Assembly (NCBI GenBank): GCA_002633005.1
Contig: NMRA01000121.1
Coordinates: 431,332-495,331, forward strand
Reading direction: 5' to 3'
DNA: 64,000 nucleotides
Origin: Phoronis australis
Lineage: Eukaryota; Phoronida; Phoronidae
A program made the position numbers and the translations under genes. Below the pieces are notes generated by a model. The model was not told the origin of the DNA. It saw only the letters and a list, made by a program, of their open reading frames with translations, and ran no database searches. Shown in pieces: positions 1 through 13,700 of this stretch. Each line of letters begins with the position of its first letter. Within the stretch, counting starts at the first letter, position 1.

Positions 1-2019
1 GTAGGGCACGTACCAGTCTCAGTCCCCAGCTTCATACCCTTCTGTTCATGAGTGAAGAAAACTTACCCTCCTAGCTCGGCTCCTTCGCCCCCGCTTTCTG
101 CGCATGTGATTGGATGCACGTAAATAGCTCCAGTGTAGGACCGACTTGCTTCCTTCATAGGGCTCGTTTCACATGTCGGTCTACTTAGAAATCCATGTGT
201 AAATCTAAGTCCATCTAGCCGAGGTGGACGTAGGTAACGATCATTTCACCGTCCGATGCACGGCTGGACCACCTCGCCAGCGGAAGGGGGAGGTAAAAAA
301 CTTACATTCACACCTCACTGCCGCGAGCTCGTTCAAAGGGTAAGGTTAATTAATGTAATCAAAATTGTTTACGTCATCTTAACTCCACGCATCTTGTTGA
401 AACTATTTTCAAGTCTTTCGTGCTCGCACACCTAAATTATTCCTGTGATATACCGTATGATAATCAGTGAACACAGGTATACTTCTCCAATATTAGACAA
501 TGCGGCATATACTATGAAAGGACTCGACACATTTTCGCTCTTATGTAATCTCAATTGCAACAAACTAAGCCACACGTCACGAGTCCATTTATACTTTAAA
601 GTCTTAAACAACACAAAAATCTATTCAAATGAAATCCTATTTGACTCTTTATACAAGCGACAAAGTACTACTAGACCAGGATTGCGATAATGTAACTAGA
701 AAACGTGATACCACACGAGTAACAGTATTATTTAAAAAGTTGCTAAATTTCTATTTCATATCGGGGAGCTGTGTTGCTTTTAAAAACTGACATTGACTAA
801 AATATGTACTTTTCTAAATCACCATAGCTTATTTTTTAATTAATAAAATACTAACGTTCCAAGAAAACTGACTTAACTAAGACAAATCTTAAATTTTAGT
901 AAATTTTAAGATAAAACTTAAATTTGTCTGATGTCCGTTTCAAGCAAGAGATCTTAAAAGTTGTTTTCTTAATTTTTGTCTTAATTTTGATTGAATTACT
1001 GGATGTGGTTGTTTCAAATTTTGGAAGTTGAGACAAATCTTAGACTTGAGTCAAGAATGAACTTAAGTGAGTATCTTTATTGGCAAGATATTGCGGCACA
1101 GAAGTACCATACATTTATATTAAAATCTATATCTTTATCCATTTTTACATATACAATCATGGTAATTATATGGCGTCCAAATATGATTTCAAAAAAGCAC
1201 TAAAGAAGAAGAGAACATTTGGAGAGAGCTCTGGTTCACATCACTGAAATATGAATTAAATGACGTTTCTTCCTTCTTCCGAGTCCTGATAGGCGCATGA
1301 ACGTTCTTATTTGGAGAACAGTAAAAGCAAAGTCATCTCAAGGCGAGACCTATCTGTATTTTCTCCACGAAGCCTGCTAACTGATGGCAGTCGGTCGTTA
1401 CGCCGGTGTTTATAGCAACGCAAAGAAACAATGCGCAAAATTTGAAAAACAGTGAATGTTGGAACTTATAAAACAGATGGCTAAATTTGGCTGACTTCGG
1501 AACATCATGTCCCAGAAATGGCCTATCGGGTTCACATGACACTTGGAGATACTGTTCTTTTAAGTTTATGTATTGTTCTCAAATGAGCTGTTAGACATTA
1601 CCTTTTAAGACGTTTCACATTAACATGAGGGGCTATCAAAAATAGGACTTTAAAATGATTTTAATGAAAAATATTTAAGGTTATGGAGAACCCTCAAAAA
1701 TGGCCAAATTTGGAAATCTTTGGAATATCCTATCTTCGAAATGGCCGATCCACATGAAAGCAGGTACCACGCTTTAAGCAGTGTTCTCCAAAACTCTGTT
1801 AGAAATTGTTTTTAAAAGTTTCCACTTTTGCATGAAGAATTACAAAAAAAAATATAAAATTTCATGAGTTCTATGAAGCACTCAGTTGTTGCATCAAACG
1901 AAAACGAAATGATAAGTTAGAGAAAACTGTAACAGCGTTTTGAGATTTCATCTTAACATTTATATCGAACCGAATTGATACCGTTGTTTTGCTATGCGTG
2001 TTACCTTCTGTTTTTGCTA
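1..2019. other. AT-rich DNA with no recognised gene
   Basis: Short ORFs only, none with protein-like composition or splice context. I see nothing further to support. Confidence 0.5.
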
Positions 2020-2400
2020 AACTTTACTAAAAGACATGGACACGTGATCCAATTAATGACAGACTGATAAAAAGTAAAAAATCAAATTTTACAGGCTTTC
2101 TACTTTCAGAAAATATGTACTTTTACTGAAGTAAAATCTACAATTTACTACATATTTTGCAAAATGCAAACTTGCCCATAAGGTCCTACATAACTTACAT
2201 AACATCAAGCCAGTTAATCATAAAATCGGTCTCATAATATTCAACACCGTAATACTTGATTTCCATTAACAATAAGAACATCGAAACCAACAACGACTCA
2301 CGAAAACGCTTGGGGGGGGATAAGCTTAGAATTGCGTTGTCGAAAATAGCACATTTACGCGTTGTCTGTGATTGAGTTGTCGGCTAATTCGATAACGTTT
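2020..2400 (+). mobile_element. Second copy of the LINE 3' end
   Basis: Bases from about 2036 (CCAATTAATGACAGACTG) to 2400 align in the same order with 4470-4620 and 5236-5400. Shared blocks include the segment ending TTTCAGAAAATAT, the CCAATAAGGTC-like block, and ATCGGT..CATAATATT. It is a shorter, internally deleted copy of the same element. Confidence 0.6.
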
Positions 2401-2984
2401 GGCAATGGTTTTAAACTCCAAGGTGCTTCCGTCAATAATTCAATATTAGCAAGTAAACAGCGGCGAACTCTCTATGACAAGGTACTTTTGGACCTGTCAC
2501 GACAGTTTTCATGACCCTGAATATTGCAATACTAACATCGCGGCGGAAACAATGAGTTGTCAACAGTGATATTTTAAATGGCCAAAAAAGCGCCAACTGC
2601 GCGTTTCAAGACCAAGTGTATCACCTAGATAGCGTCAATATATACTTGGTGGATAGTTTTGCATAAAACAATGGCAGCACTATGGGCCTAATTCGTTTTT
2701 CCAAGCACACCGATCGCTACGTCTCGTTCCGACATCCTGGGTGAAAAACTGTTACATTTCACAACGGTTGATCAAAAGTGCTTTTGAATACATTCACAGG
2801 TATTTTATAAGTATTCATTCTTTTGAACTTGAGAAATGGTAAGCAAACTTTAGAGCTTGACACCGTCTACAAAGTGTTGGGCTTCATCAAAAGAAAGGCT
2901 ATTTACACAAGGGGTATTGTTGTCACAGTATTTCCTCGATCATACCATGCTAGAGATAGGACAATGCGATATACTTGCTGTATA

Positions 2985-3095
2985 CATTTACAGCCCCCCC
3001 AGTTTTTTTCAATGCTGCGCCGCCTATGGACATGGGAAGCGCACCATATAGGGAGCGGGGGGCTATAGCCCCCACTTATTTCAGTGCTGCACCGC
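2985..3095 (+). repeat. Short GC-rich palindromic repeat, copy 1
   Basis: The block around 3036-3095 (CGGGGGGCTATAGCCCCCAC, then TTATTTCAGTGCTGC) is the reverse complement of the element at 28381-28443. A partial copy with ATGCTGCGCCGCC lies just before it. Confidence 0.6.
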
Positions 3096-3464
3096 CCAAC
3101 ACCACGCTCACACGTGCGCATTTCAAGGCCTGCCAACAGAATTGAAACCTGAAAACATACTCAAGAAGACAAAAGAGTCAGAGAGGACCATCTAATATTA
3201 AAATTTGTATATTCACGATTTCTGAAATTTAGCTATTTTTTATTTGCACACACTTAAACACCTCCGTCTTGAACATTTCGATTGGGGGAGAAGCCTTCCT
3301 GAGTCTTTGACAGTAGATGCGATATTTTCCCAGACAGATGAGTACAATACACTGTAATTGTATCTGAGTTGTGTAATTTGCCAAATAATACATGTACGTC
3401 TGTAGACGAGAGATTAAGTAAAGACTGTGTTTTAGCAAATAACCAATGACTGACTGCAGATTAG

Positions 3465-5420
3465 AAATTTTTGGTCGCGTTACAATGCAATTTCGCCTCG
3501 GAATATTTTCCCATTAGCCGAGGTTGTCGTCACGGTGATCCTGTCTCATCATATTTATTTATTATTATGTCTACTATGTTTAGGAATGACAGTTATGTTA
3601 GAGGTGTTAAAATCGGTGACAGAGAAATCAAAATTCTACAATATGCAGCCGTCACAATGCTCTGCCTAGGCGGCTCAAGCGAGTTGCTAAAAAGGTCACT
3701 TGATTTTTGGACCAATTTCGTAAATCCTCAGGTCTGAAACCAAACACGGAAAAGGCGCATTATGTGTAGATTGGCCCGTTCGTAGAATTTCATAAATTTC
3801 GTCGTTAATGAAATATTAATTTTTCTTGGCGAGTGACACACTTTACCTTTCTGGGGATTATCTTTAGCGCTGATCCGTCTGAAATTGTCAAGTTAGACAT
3901 TAATGAAAAAATAAAGAAGTGACAAGAAATACACCAACCTGGTCCAGAAGACCATTAACTCCCTTGGCGGAATTATAGTTATCAGATCTCTCTTGCTGCT
4001 AAAGTTGGTTCATTTGTTTATTACTTTGTCATCGCCTCTTAGACAAATAATTAAATGTATTGAACAAGTTTTCTTCTAGTTTATTTGGAGTAGCAAAACT
4101 GATAAAATTAAAGAAAGCTGAAATGATCCAAAACTTTTCACTAGGAGGCTGTAAAATGGCATATCGAATCCTTCATTAAATTTCTCAAGCTACCCTGGTT
4201 CAAAAGACAAATTTCGACAAGAGAGGTCTTTTGGATAAAATTATTGTAGCAAAACTATATATTGAGTGGACACAATTTTTTATATTTTGGAGGTGCATTT
4301 TACAATAGTTGCTCATGGGAATTACAAATTTATTTGATATGAAGTATTAATTTGTCCAATTTTGGGACATGGTTGTGATTACAATCGATTATTTGCGTTA
4401 CCCTCATTTTGTTGTTTTTTGTCAATGTACCTTTCATTTTTCCTAAATTTAAATAAAAAGACACGGCCGCGGTACCCAATTAATGACAGGCTGGTAAAAA
4501 GTAAAGAATTAAATCACACAGACTTCCTTCTTTCAGAAAATATATACGTTATCTAAGCTAAAATCGATAGCTTTTTAGACAGTTGGCTAAATACTCAGAC
4601 CTGCCAATAAGGTCATACACAACCTTATTACTTTGATTAAATCAATGAGTCGCGGCATATACTTTACTACTGAGCAAACACGAGGCTGTTCCACTCAAAA
4701 TCCTTTCTTGAAAATGTGTGTAGTACTCGTGTTTCGAGTGGCTGCACCCCGGGGGCGGACAAACGATAGTAACTGCCCGAATTTCATCATCCTACGTCAA
4801 AATTAATCAAAGTTTCTTAGGCGTTATTTCAGATTGGCAAGACTCACCCAGTGCACTTTATCGTTTGGGGTAAGATGAAAGAGATTTTATCGAATTTCAA
4901 CCTGCATCAAAAATCGTTGAATCATCATTGATTTCTTACAGTTACATGTAAGCTTTTTCTAGACAAAAACCTCTATAAATCAATTGAATTTCATACTAGA
5001 TACGCAAACAAAAAAAATCAAAACCATATGTAAATTACTAGAAGAAAATAACATTGACATGTTGGGCTATCACAATGAGGCAACGCAACAATAAACCAAG
5101 GACATGCACATGCGCATTCACATGCAAATGCAAATGCACAACGCGTATTTTTTTAGAAAAAAGCTGCATTTCGCGTTGCCTATAGAAAGCTAAAAACGAA
5201 ATTCGAATTTAGTAGTAGCCTTTTCTCTGAAAAAAATCGGTTTCATAATATTCCTTACTGTAATAGGGTTCTATTTCCGTTACCAACTAGAACATCAAAG
5301 CTAACAGCAACCAAAGTAAACGTTTCAGGCCTTATTGGTGTTGGCTAAACCTAAAATTGTGAATTCCAAAATGGCGCATGTACGCATTGCCTGCGTCTCG
5401 AGTTGGCAACGGAAATAGAC
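3465..5420 (+). mobile_element. Degenerate Tx1/L1-like LINE, reverse transcriptase relic and 3' part
   Basis: The frame at 3471-3737 reads SEYFPISRGCRHGDPVSSYL and then VRGVKIGDREIKILQYA, the palm of a non-LTR reverse transcriptase of the L1/Tx1 type. The catalytic Tyr-Ala-Asp-Asp is lost (YAAV). Thumb-like fragments continue in shifted frames to about 4200 (KIKK, LTPLGRIIVIRSLLL-like). A frame at 4362-4556 ends in RYPINDRLVKSKEL, an ORF2 end, and is followed by a tail that recurs at 2020-2400. The element is dead. Confidence 0.75.
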
Positions 5421-7379
5421 ACCGACCAGGTAAGGGATATTATACTGAGAGTAAAAATTGTAACTTGATTTTCGTTTTAGCCAGCTCAACAGGGTGAAAT
5501 GCTTGTTTTAATTTGAAAATCTTGACAAGAGACCTTGAGAGCATTGCATGCGGTACACGGTACATCAGAGAAGGATTTGGGGTCCTCCCACAAGAAAGTT
5601 TATGACTTTATTGAATTCTTGTTCATTCACGTGGAAACCTGTAGCGGTTTATGAGTTGAACTTGCACCAAAAAATTGCAGAAACATTTGCTTACGATTGC
5701 CGCTACATGCACTTTGAACAATATACTTGGTCATCAAAAATCACGCTAATAACAGTTTTGTTGATCACATTTGTTTTTCATTGGCCAAAACAGTAGCACG
5801 AACTTTCAAATAAGAAAGTTTTAAAGTTCGTGTTTCAGTTTGATGACAATGCGAGTTTCGTACGAACAACTTCCTCTTTATCAGGGATGTTTTCCTGATA
5901 AGGATCTTCAAAAGAAATAATATTCTTGAAATTCTTTGGGGAAAATGACAGAAATTTCTATTGTTATACTCTTTCTGTTTCTGTGGTGACGTCAGAGGGT
6001 AGGCACCGGGATAGTCTCTGGCCCTCCTCCTTCCGGTATAGCACGCAATGTAAATTTGGAGATGCAACCAAGTTCGTGCTGGTTACACACTCTTCCTCTT
6101 TTCCCCTGATTCGAGTTTTTGCTGCATCTCCGTATTGCCATCCTCGCTCTATGAGGCGCTTTGTTGCCCATCTCTCCTGCTGTTGTACACATCTATTGTT
6201 ATAAAACCAAGGAAATTTTCGTCTTTGTGTAATTTACAATCTGGTTTCTTTAAGTCTGTCCATCTAATCGCCAGTCTCACGCTAGGCCGCATGTCTTGAC
6301 GCAGCTATATGTGATTCACTCGAACAAATTTTGTGATTTTCATGACCAACTGAATTTTCTTCTGATTCCCCGGCTTTGTGAATAGCTGACAGCCCGCCGG
6401 ATTTATAAGGAAAATGTATGGTATTCTAATGCTCTTCTGAATAAGACAATGTCACTTACAAAAATGGAAAGAGTAGTACAGTTGATTCCATCGGGGGTGT
6501 CACCCCCCTCCCTTCATCTTCGTTACGTCAAAGGTTGTACGATTCCACAAAAAGGAAAATAGAGGCAATTGATTCCATCAGAGGCCACTTTAGTAAGAAA
6601 AAGGAAAAACGGAATACGAAAAACAGGAAAAACGGAGTCGTCGGCCATGCATGCCGTCTTTGGGCCACCTCCAAAAGATGAAGGTTGTTGTATAATTTCA
6701 AAAATAAAACTGGCAAAGGCAGAAAAAAATGACCAATGACATAAATTATATATAGCTCACTGCAATTCATGACTCCATTATTTCTTGCCATAAACTTGAA
6801 GGGGTCCTTACCGGAGCGGCCGCGAGCAAAGTACGCCTTCCTATTTTTCCTGACGTTCTCGGCCCTTTTGGAAATGTTTATGCCATGCGCACGTTTTTCA
6901 AGTGGGCGTTAACTTTCCATACTCCGTTTTTCAAGAACTGGGCAACAGACAAACAAAAATATCTTGGTCAGGGCCCCCAAGGGGTAAATCCAGACGTGCA
7001 GTTGACAAACGTTTTTTCTTTCGCAACCCGATACACGAATTAATTACTCGGAATTCCTTTCTGTGCCTCTGTCCTTCGCTCTATATGAACGCCATCTGGG
7101 TTCACTCCGCGCGTCCTGCGTCCCTGTTCAGTGGGTGTGCTGGCTCCAACACGGCCCAACCCAATTTCGGGGCCCGGGGCCGGTCAGGGGACGTACGTGC
7201 CAACCGCGTCCCGGCCGCTTGCCACGCCTATGTATGGTATGCTCTTTCTGTACATATTCTTGTTAACCAGTAACGTTTATTGTATCAGTAATTAGCACTT
7301 ATGTTAATGCTTTATTGTACCTACGTAACGACAAAAATGAAAAATAAACGTCTCAATGGAAACAGTCTGCACTGTGCCG
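5421..7379. other. Intergenic DNA, GC-rich toward the right end
   Basis: No coding exon recognised. GC content and CpG rise at about 6990-7220, just before the candidate MVP leader exon, as expected of a promoter-proximal region. The open frame at 6902-7273 has no domain signature. Confidence 0.4.
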
Positions 7380-7468
7380 CTTCCTTGCTGTTCACAGAGG
7401 GCGCGCGTGTGCTTCGCGACCTACTTAGTTGCATTCTTGAGCGAACTCTTGTGTCACGTATTTTCCGG
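7380..7468 (+). other. MVP: Possible non-coding first exon of MVP
   Basis: The start-codon exon of MVP is preceded by a pyrimidine-rich acceptor ending in AG at 10739-10740, so the 5' leader is probably spliced. The best upstream donor I see is a strong GGGTAAGTG, with the exon ending at 7468. It follows a GC-richer stretch (about 7060-7470) that could be a promoter region. The 5' limit given is nominal. This is inference from splice-site quality only. A transcript read joining 7468 to 10741 would confirm it. Confidence 0.3.
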
Positions 7469-8224
7469 GTAAGTGTTTGGTTTAAATTCTTTACAAAACA
7501 CCCTACGTTTGCAACAAATTAATGAAAGCATGTTTGTAAAATAAGTTTGGACACCACACAACGATCGTCACCTTGAGATTTGATTTTGTTACTGTGTAGT
7601 ATGTAAAAATTTTACCCGAGCTGAACACCACTGACCACTAGACTAGAGTCTAGATTTAGACAAATTAGACTAGAGTCAATATTCTCGTCTCCACAATCCC
7701 ATTACACTAGGCGAATTGGGAAGTTACCTGTACAATAGGCCTAACCAGGACGGGAGGTCACTGCGTCCCCGAAACCTGCAGTTTATATTGCACTTGTCGT
7801 ATTTCCTAATTTTCAATTGATGTGTTTTCTACCTTTGGAGCCTGAGACCGCCTAACTAGAGTAGAGAAACTTAGCTGGGTCACCGGCCTGGCTGGAATGA
7901 GAAATCCCCCTAGAACCATCAGCGCTTTCAACCTCTTGATTACACCCCAAGAGGTGCACATATATTAAATACTTGACTCATAGCGACATGTGGAAGCTGA
8001 CATAAGCAGGGTTGACTACAGATTAATTTATCGCTGTGGTCAGCGATTTGCATCATATCTATAAATAGACTGGTCACTATATACTGTGCTGTTTCATCAC
8101 TGATAGTAATACTTGGAGGGAGTAGTGAGTGGAGGTAGTTGAGTGTTGTAGCTGTGTGATTCTCATATTAACCAAAAGAACTGGTCTTGAAATTACATTG
8201 CGTCTTAGCTGGGAGGTGAGGGAG

Positions 8225-9480
8225 AATTTATATGTTCCCACATTTATATATGGATACGCATTATGCCGTCATCTCTGTCTGTCCATCCAGCGTCCACTGC
8301 TGTATCTCCAAAACCCCTGAATGTATGTTCATGAAATTTTGCTGATACTTCCCTTTTATGGATGGGACGGCATGAGTGTGTTTTCGGACAGATTTGAATA
8401 CCCTTGTGTCCCCTAGTGGCAATTTTAGTACTTTGCGTTTGTCTAGAGCTGTATCTTCGGTGTTCCTTAACGCATTTTCGTGAAATTTGGTAAATAGGTA
8501 TTTGTTAGGGAGATGATGCCATTTTTTTGTTTTCAAAGGGATTCAATGCCTTTTGTGCCACCTAGAGGCCATTTTTACTGTTTATGAGTCTGGTTTTTGT
8601 CGTCTGCCCCTCTTTAAGGCCAAACCACAGTAAAGGTGGTTATTAAAATTGACAAATATGTTCCTACTGAGAAGAAGACGGCTGATGACGACTTTTGGAC
8701 GTCTCTGACTTCAGTGGCTCCTTTATGGCTGTATTTCATAAACAGGATCTTTGTTATATTTGCAAGTGTATATGAAGGTGACAACAGGTAACGACTTTCA
8801 GACGGATCCAACAACTGCTGTGCCCCCTGGTGGCAATTTTGTCACCAAGTGGCCGTTTTTATTATTTTAGAGCTGTTTTTGATGTCCACTTCTCTTTTGC
8901 CCAAACCACTCTTAGGATGGTTATGAAAATTGACATTTATATAATATATCTTCTTACTGGGAAGAGGACAATTTTTGGATGGCGTCGACTACTGTGGCGC
9001 CTCGTAGTGGCAAGTTTTATTTTTGTTGCGTATTTCCTAAGCCCCTTGCAGGATCATTAAATTTGGCAACAGTATTTGTACGAAGGTAACAACGGATGAT
9101 GACAAAGTTCGAATGGATCCGACTCCCACTGTGCCTCCTTGTGGTAATTTTTCCCATTTTCCTTTGTATCGTTGGAGTTCCTTGGTGGATTTTTATGAAA
9201 TTTGACAAATAGTTTTTTATTACTGAGATGATGACACCTTTTCACTGGACAGCAGATGGATGGATTCAACTACTGTAGGGGTTCCTTGCGGCAGTTTTTT
9301 TTACATTTGTCTTAAGTTTGTATCTTTGGAGTTCTTCGAAGTATTTTCATGAAATTTGGCAAATAGATTTGAGAGACGAAACCTTCATTTTTGGATGGGT
9401 TAAGTGTATTCTGTGCCATCTAATGGACATTTTTTATGATGAACACTCCTAGAGGCAATACTGCATGTCATCACCATTGG
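8225..9480 (+). repeat. Dispersed repeat with internal tandem subunits, copy 1
   Basis: It contains blocks such as TGCCGTCATCTCTGTCTG, CCCCTAGTGGCAATTTTAG, CCTCTGTATCTTC-like and TGAAATTTGGCAAAT, each recurring every few hundred bases. The same series fills 13780-15010. No flanking inverted repeats are evident here, unlike the second copy. It lies in the presumed leader intron of MVP. Confidence 0.8.
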
Positions 9481-10740
9481 GAATGCTAGATTGCTTACAT
9501 TAGGTTCATTTCCTGGAACCTGTGCAGTGAATCCTGCAATGGCCATTTTGCTTCACCAGTCTAGTGTTAATCATCGTCCCCTTGTGTTTGCAATTCGGAT
9601 CATGTGGAGATAACTACTGTTATCTATATGCACCCTGTTGCAAAGGTGCATACTCAGTTAGTGTTTGCATTATAACAAAGATCTCTATTGTTATATAAGC
9701 TTCAATCAATGTGTTATTGATTGGACATCAAATTCCAACTAAAGTGGTAGAGCATTGTTTGCCCAGAAGAAGCTTGTGAGTTGTAGATTCTATAAGTTTA
9801 AACCCACCCTCAACATTGTATCAATTTTGAGAGTTGTTGGAGCTTTAATCAATGTCTGACATTTTAATATTTTGTAGTATTTTTTGGTGAATGGCGTTTA
9901 TTCTATGTTCATGCTTTCATCTAAAATTTTGAACATTGAACTTTTGATCAGGCTCAATAAGTTGGCTTAATTGAAACAGTGGTTCAGTTTATGCAGTGCT
10001 GAGGATTTGTGTTTTAAGAAACATTATTTTGAATTTCCTTAACTGTGGTGTTTTTAGGTTGAAAATGTCACATTTGAATTTGAGATACTGAATAACTGTT
10101 TTTTTAAAGGAAGCTTTCACCTTCTGTTAACTATGAAGTTTTGGTTGGCTGTCAGAACCTAGGTTATCGTTGGTTTGCAACTAGCATGCAAAGTCTCACA
10201 CTTGTGTGTGGTATACCAGTGCCTTTGAAAAACTTATCTGTTGACATTGTGGTTTAAATTAAGTTCAGGCTTAATTATGTCTTAAAACTGTACAAAGTCA
10301 TGTTTTACGTACTCTATATGAGATTCAGAGATTTTGCTATTTTCTTTAGGTCTAGGGCATTTGTCCTGGCGTTTCAGAATTGCTCCAGGACATTTTGAAA
10401 ATCAGCCGGACAAAACTCGCCATTGGAATATTTCAACTTTGGCCTAACTTGATCGGCGATAGAGAATATGAACAACTTCCTAGCAAAGTGATTCATTTTC
10501 ATGAATCACCAAGTTTGTGACAAACATGAGGGTCAAAGGGAGTAAATTCTATGTACACTATTCCTGGACTAAAGTAAAGTCAATCGGACCGAGTCCAATG
10601 GTCGAGGCTAACAAAATCTTTGGGATTAACTGCCTCTGTGCTGGTATGCCGCTCAAACATGCTTTTTCTGGGCCAGGACATATGTAACAAACAACAGTCA
10701 TTATGTTGTTCCTACACCTCCTTCTCATATCTTATTGTAG
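9481..10740. other. Presumed MVP leader intron, no recognised element
   Basis: AT-rich sequence ending in the acceptor CTCATATCTTATTGTAG. No coding or repeat signal is seen. Confidence 0.5.
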
Positions 10741-10753
10741 ACTCTAGACTGGA

Positions 10754-13700
10754 ATGGCTGCTCCACGGCGCAATGCAGATGAGTCCATCTACAGAATCCC
10801 TCCATATTACTACCTGCATGTGCTTGATCAGAACACAAATGTCACGCAGGTGCAGGTCGGGCCCAAGACCTTCATTAGGCAGGACAATGAGAGGTGAGCA
10901 TACCCTGTGGTTAGATTGTGGATTATCATTTTCCGTGGAAAACATCTCCGAGTTCAGTTCCTCCTACTATACAGCAAAGTAAACTGTATGCTAAAAATGT
11001 ATGGAATATGGTAAATGTTCCAGGAAACACCATTCCTTGGTTGTTTTTTCTGAACTCCACAGCAGAGAACCCTGAAAGTTGTCCTGACTGCAGAATTTAC
11101 AAAGTAATTTTTTATTCTATTTCTTTATTGCATGAATACCTTGACGTACTTCATATTTAAAGCAAATAATCATTTTGAATTTGTTCAAAAATATGTAGCG
11201 ATTTGTGTTTGAAGGGTAATACACCCCCTTACTGCCTTCTTTCACGTTAACAACCGTGGCTGGCTTTGTAGGGTGACCTATGGCCCGGAGAAGATGATCA
11301 CAGTGCCCCCTAGGCACTACTGTGTGATCGAGAACCCAGTCTCAAGGGACAAGGACGGCAGGCCAACACTGGATAAGTCTGGCCAAGCCAAGTTGTTGCA
11401 TGCTGACCAAGAGATCCGCCTGGCTCAAGAACCATTCCCTCTCTACCCTGGTGAAGTGCTCAAGCAGGTATCTTGGAGCATGCAAGCAGTTTCTCACGTG
11501 TATATTATGTTGGATACCTATAAGTGGTGGATGTCCTCTAGGTGGTACTATAGAAGAATGGATCCTTTTTGTCATTTGAATTGATTGAGAATGAAAGGCT
11601 GTTCAACATTGTGAGGGTGCTGGTGGACTTCCTGGGTGCTATGTGACTACCTGAATGCATGTAGTTATGCAGGCGGGTTCACTGTTTTAATAACCATTCC
11701 CAGTGAAGATGAAGTTTCTTTTCAATAATTTCGAGGCTGAAATTTCATACTGGGTTAATGCAAAACTATCAGTGAGTTGGTGGTTACTAGATTCAACTCT
11801 TCTCTCTCAAGGAGGTTGAAAAATAATGTAAAATTATTTTTTTGGGAAATGCTGACCACCCACAGCGGTTGTGTACAGCTGTGAAACAGGTCCCCTGTTG
11901 GTGTGAAGCATTGTGGGTAAAATTCGCCGTAAAAGAGAAGGCTAAGATGGGCAGTGAGTTTTTTCAGGATGTGATTTTCCTACGTGCTGCCATAAATCCG
12001 TCCCTTGAAGAGTCAATAAAATACAGGGCGCCCTCTTACTGAACTAAGCGATGAAATTTCTCTACCTTTCTCAGCAGCAGTCTTCCTTTCGAGTATGTAA
12101 TTCTATTTACTTGTGTCTGCAGGCTGTGGCACCATTGAAAGTTGTTGTGGCAAATGCTGCCATTCGACTGAGAGCGCTCCTGGATTTTGAGGATGACGAC
12201 GGGGAGAAGAGAACAGCAGGGGACGAGTGGTTGTTTGAAGGGCCAGGTAATTACAGTCGGACCATCAGCTGTAGTTCACATCTCTCAGCTGTTACAAATA
12301 GTCAGTGCTGTGTATAGAAAATTTCTCCCCCAGATCAGTAACCACACTTATCAGTATACAGGAGTGTTTATGTAGCAGAAAGGCGACAGATAGGGAAGTT
12401 CAAGGCCTAAGAAAATTAATTTTCCGGAACGCCACCGGCCCGCTAAAAACCCTCCTTTTGACAAAATTACTCTGACTTTTTATGTTTAAGTGCTGTGATA
12501 ATTTTTGCTTGATTGATGACAGGTAATTAGTCTTTGTCGGATACTTGGTTAGTTGTTGCATTATAATAAATGGGCAAAAATCCTTCATCCGACAACAAAA
12601 TGATAAATGTTCCCATCAAAAAGTGATAGTGCTTACTTAGCATATAGATGTTGACGTGAAGAGCTGCAGTTGCTGATGAAATAATGGTAAAAAAACATTT
12701 GTTATCACAATCACATGAATTTTGAAATGAAAATGAAACTGTGTACCTCTCTAAGTAACTAGTTTGGTATCATGTTTAGGATGGTTTAGTGCCAAGTATA
12801 TGACACGTTTTAAGCATTCGTTTTAAGCAGATGTTATAAGTAAGGATCGGGTTTGTGGAAACAAATATATGTTTAGGACTGGCCTAATTGTTTGATTTCA
12901 GTGGATGGTTAGATCAGAGAAGAGGATTAGTGCTCACTGGAAGTCAGCTTGTCTGCCACCTAGGTCTTAAAATTTTGATTTCCAAATGAAAGGTGGAGAC
13001 TAACTGTTAAGTTAAAGTCATACATTGTGTTATCCTTCTGTACAAATTCAGTTCTGCTGAAGTGTAGGAGTGGGACTGATTTAATTCTGGGATAAAAACT
13101 TGCCATCAGTGGACAAAAAAATTCAAGAGTGCAATTTTTAAGATTGAAATTAGCTTCTGTTGCTGTGACTACTTGTATGCCATTTAGACAGGAACATCTG
13201 TTGATCTCTCTTACTTTTCACCAGGTACATACATTCCAAGGAAGGAAGTGATTGTAGAGGAGACCATCCGCGCCACAGTGATCAAACCCAACCAGGCTAT
13301 AAGACTGCGTGCCCGTAAGGAGTGCTCTGATAGAAATGGTGTTGACCGAGTCACAGGTGAGTCTTGTGGTACACTAGCTGCTGTGAGGAGCAAGCAGATC
13401 AGCCGCTCTATGTTTGTGTTAAACCTTGTTTACTGTAAACATACTCTGCTTTGGAATAGGCTTTAGAATTTCAAACTTGGGAACTCCCACAAAAGTCGAA
13501 TTTAATTGATTTTGGAATTTGGGACAAGGTCGATTTTGGCATTCACCTGATTTTTCAAATTTCAGGCAATTTGTTTGCAATCTACAGAGTGGGTAATTTA
13601 GCTCTTGTAGACCAAGTAACCCACCAGACCGAGTTGACTTGGTCTGCTTACATGGTCCAACCCCATAGACTTTGTGCACCTGAGTTACAGTCTACCAATG

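Noticed and set aside
5765-6204. Overlapping ORFs of 66-100 codons on both strands
   Set aside because: No family resemblance, splice logic or codon bias. They are chance frames.
6902-7273. 123-codon open frame on the + strand
   Set aside because: Composition follows the local GC rise and has no recognisable motif. It is more likely promoter-proximal DNA.
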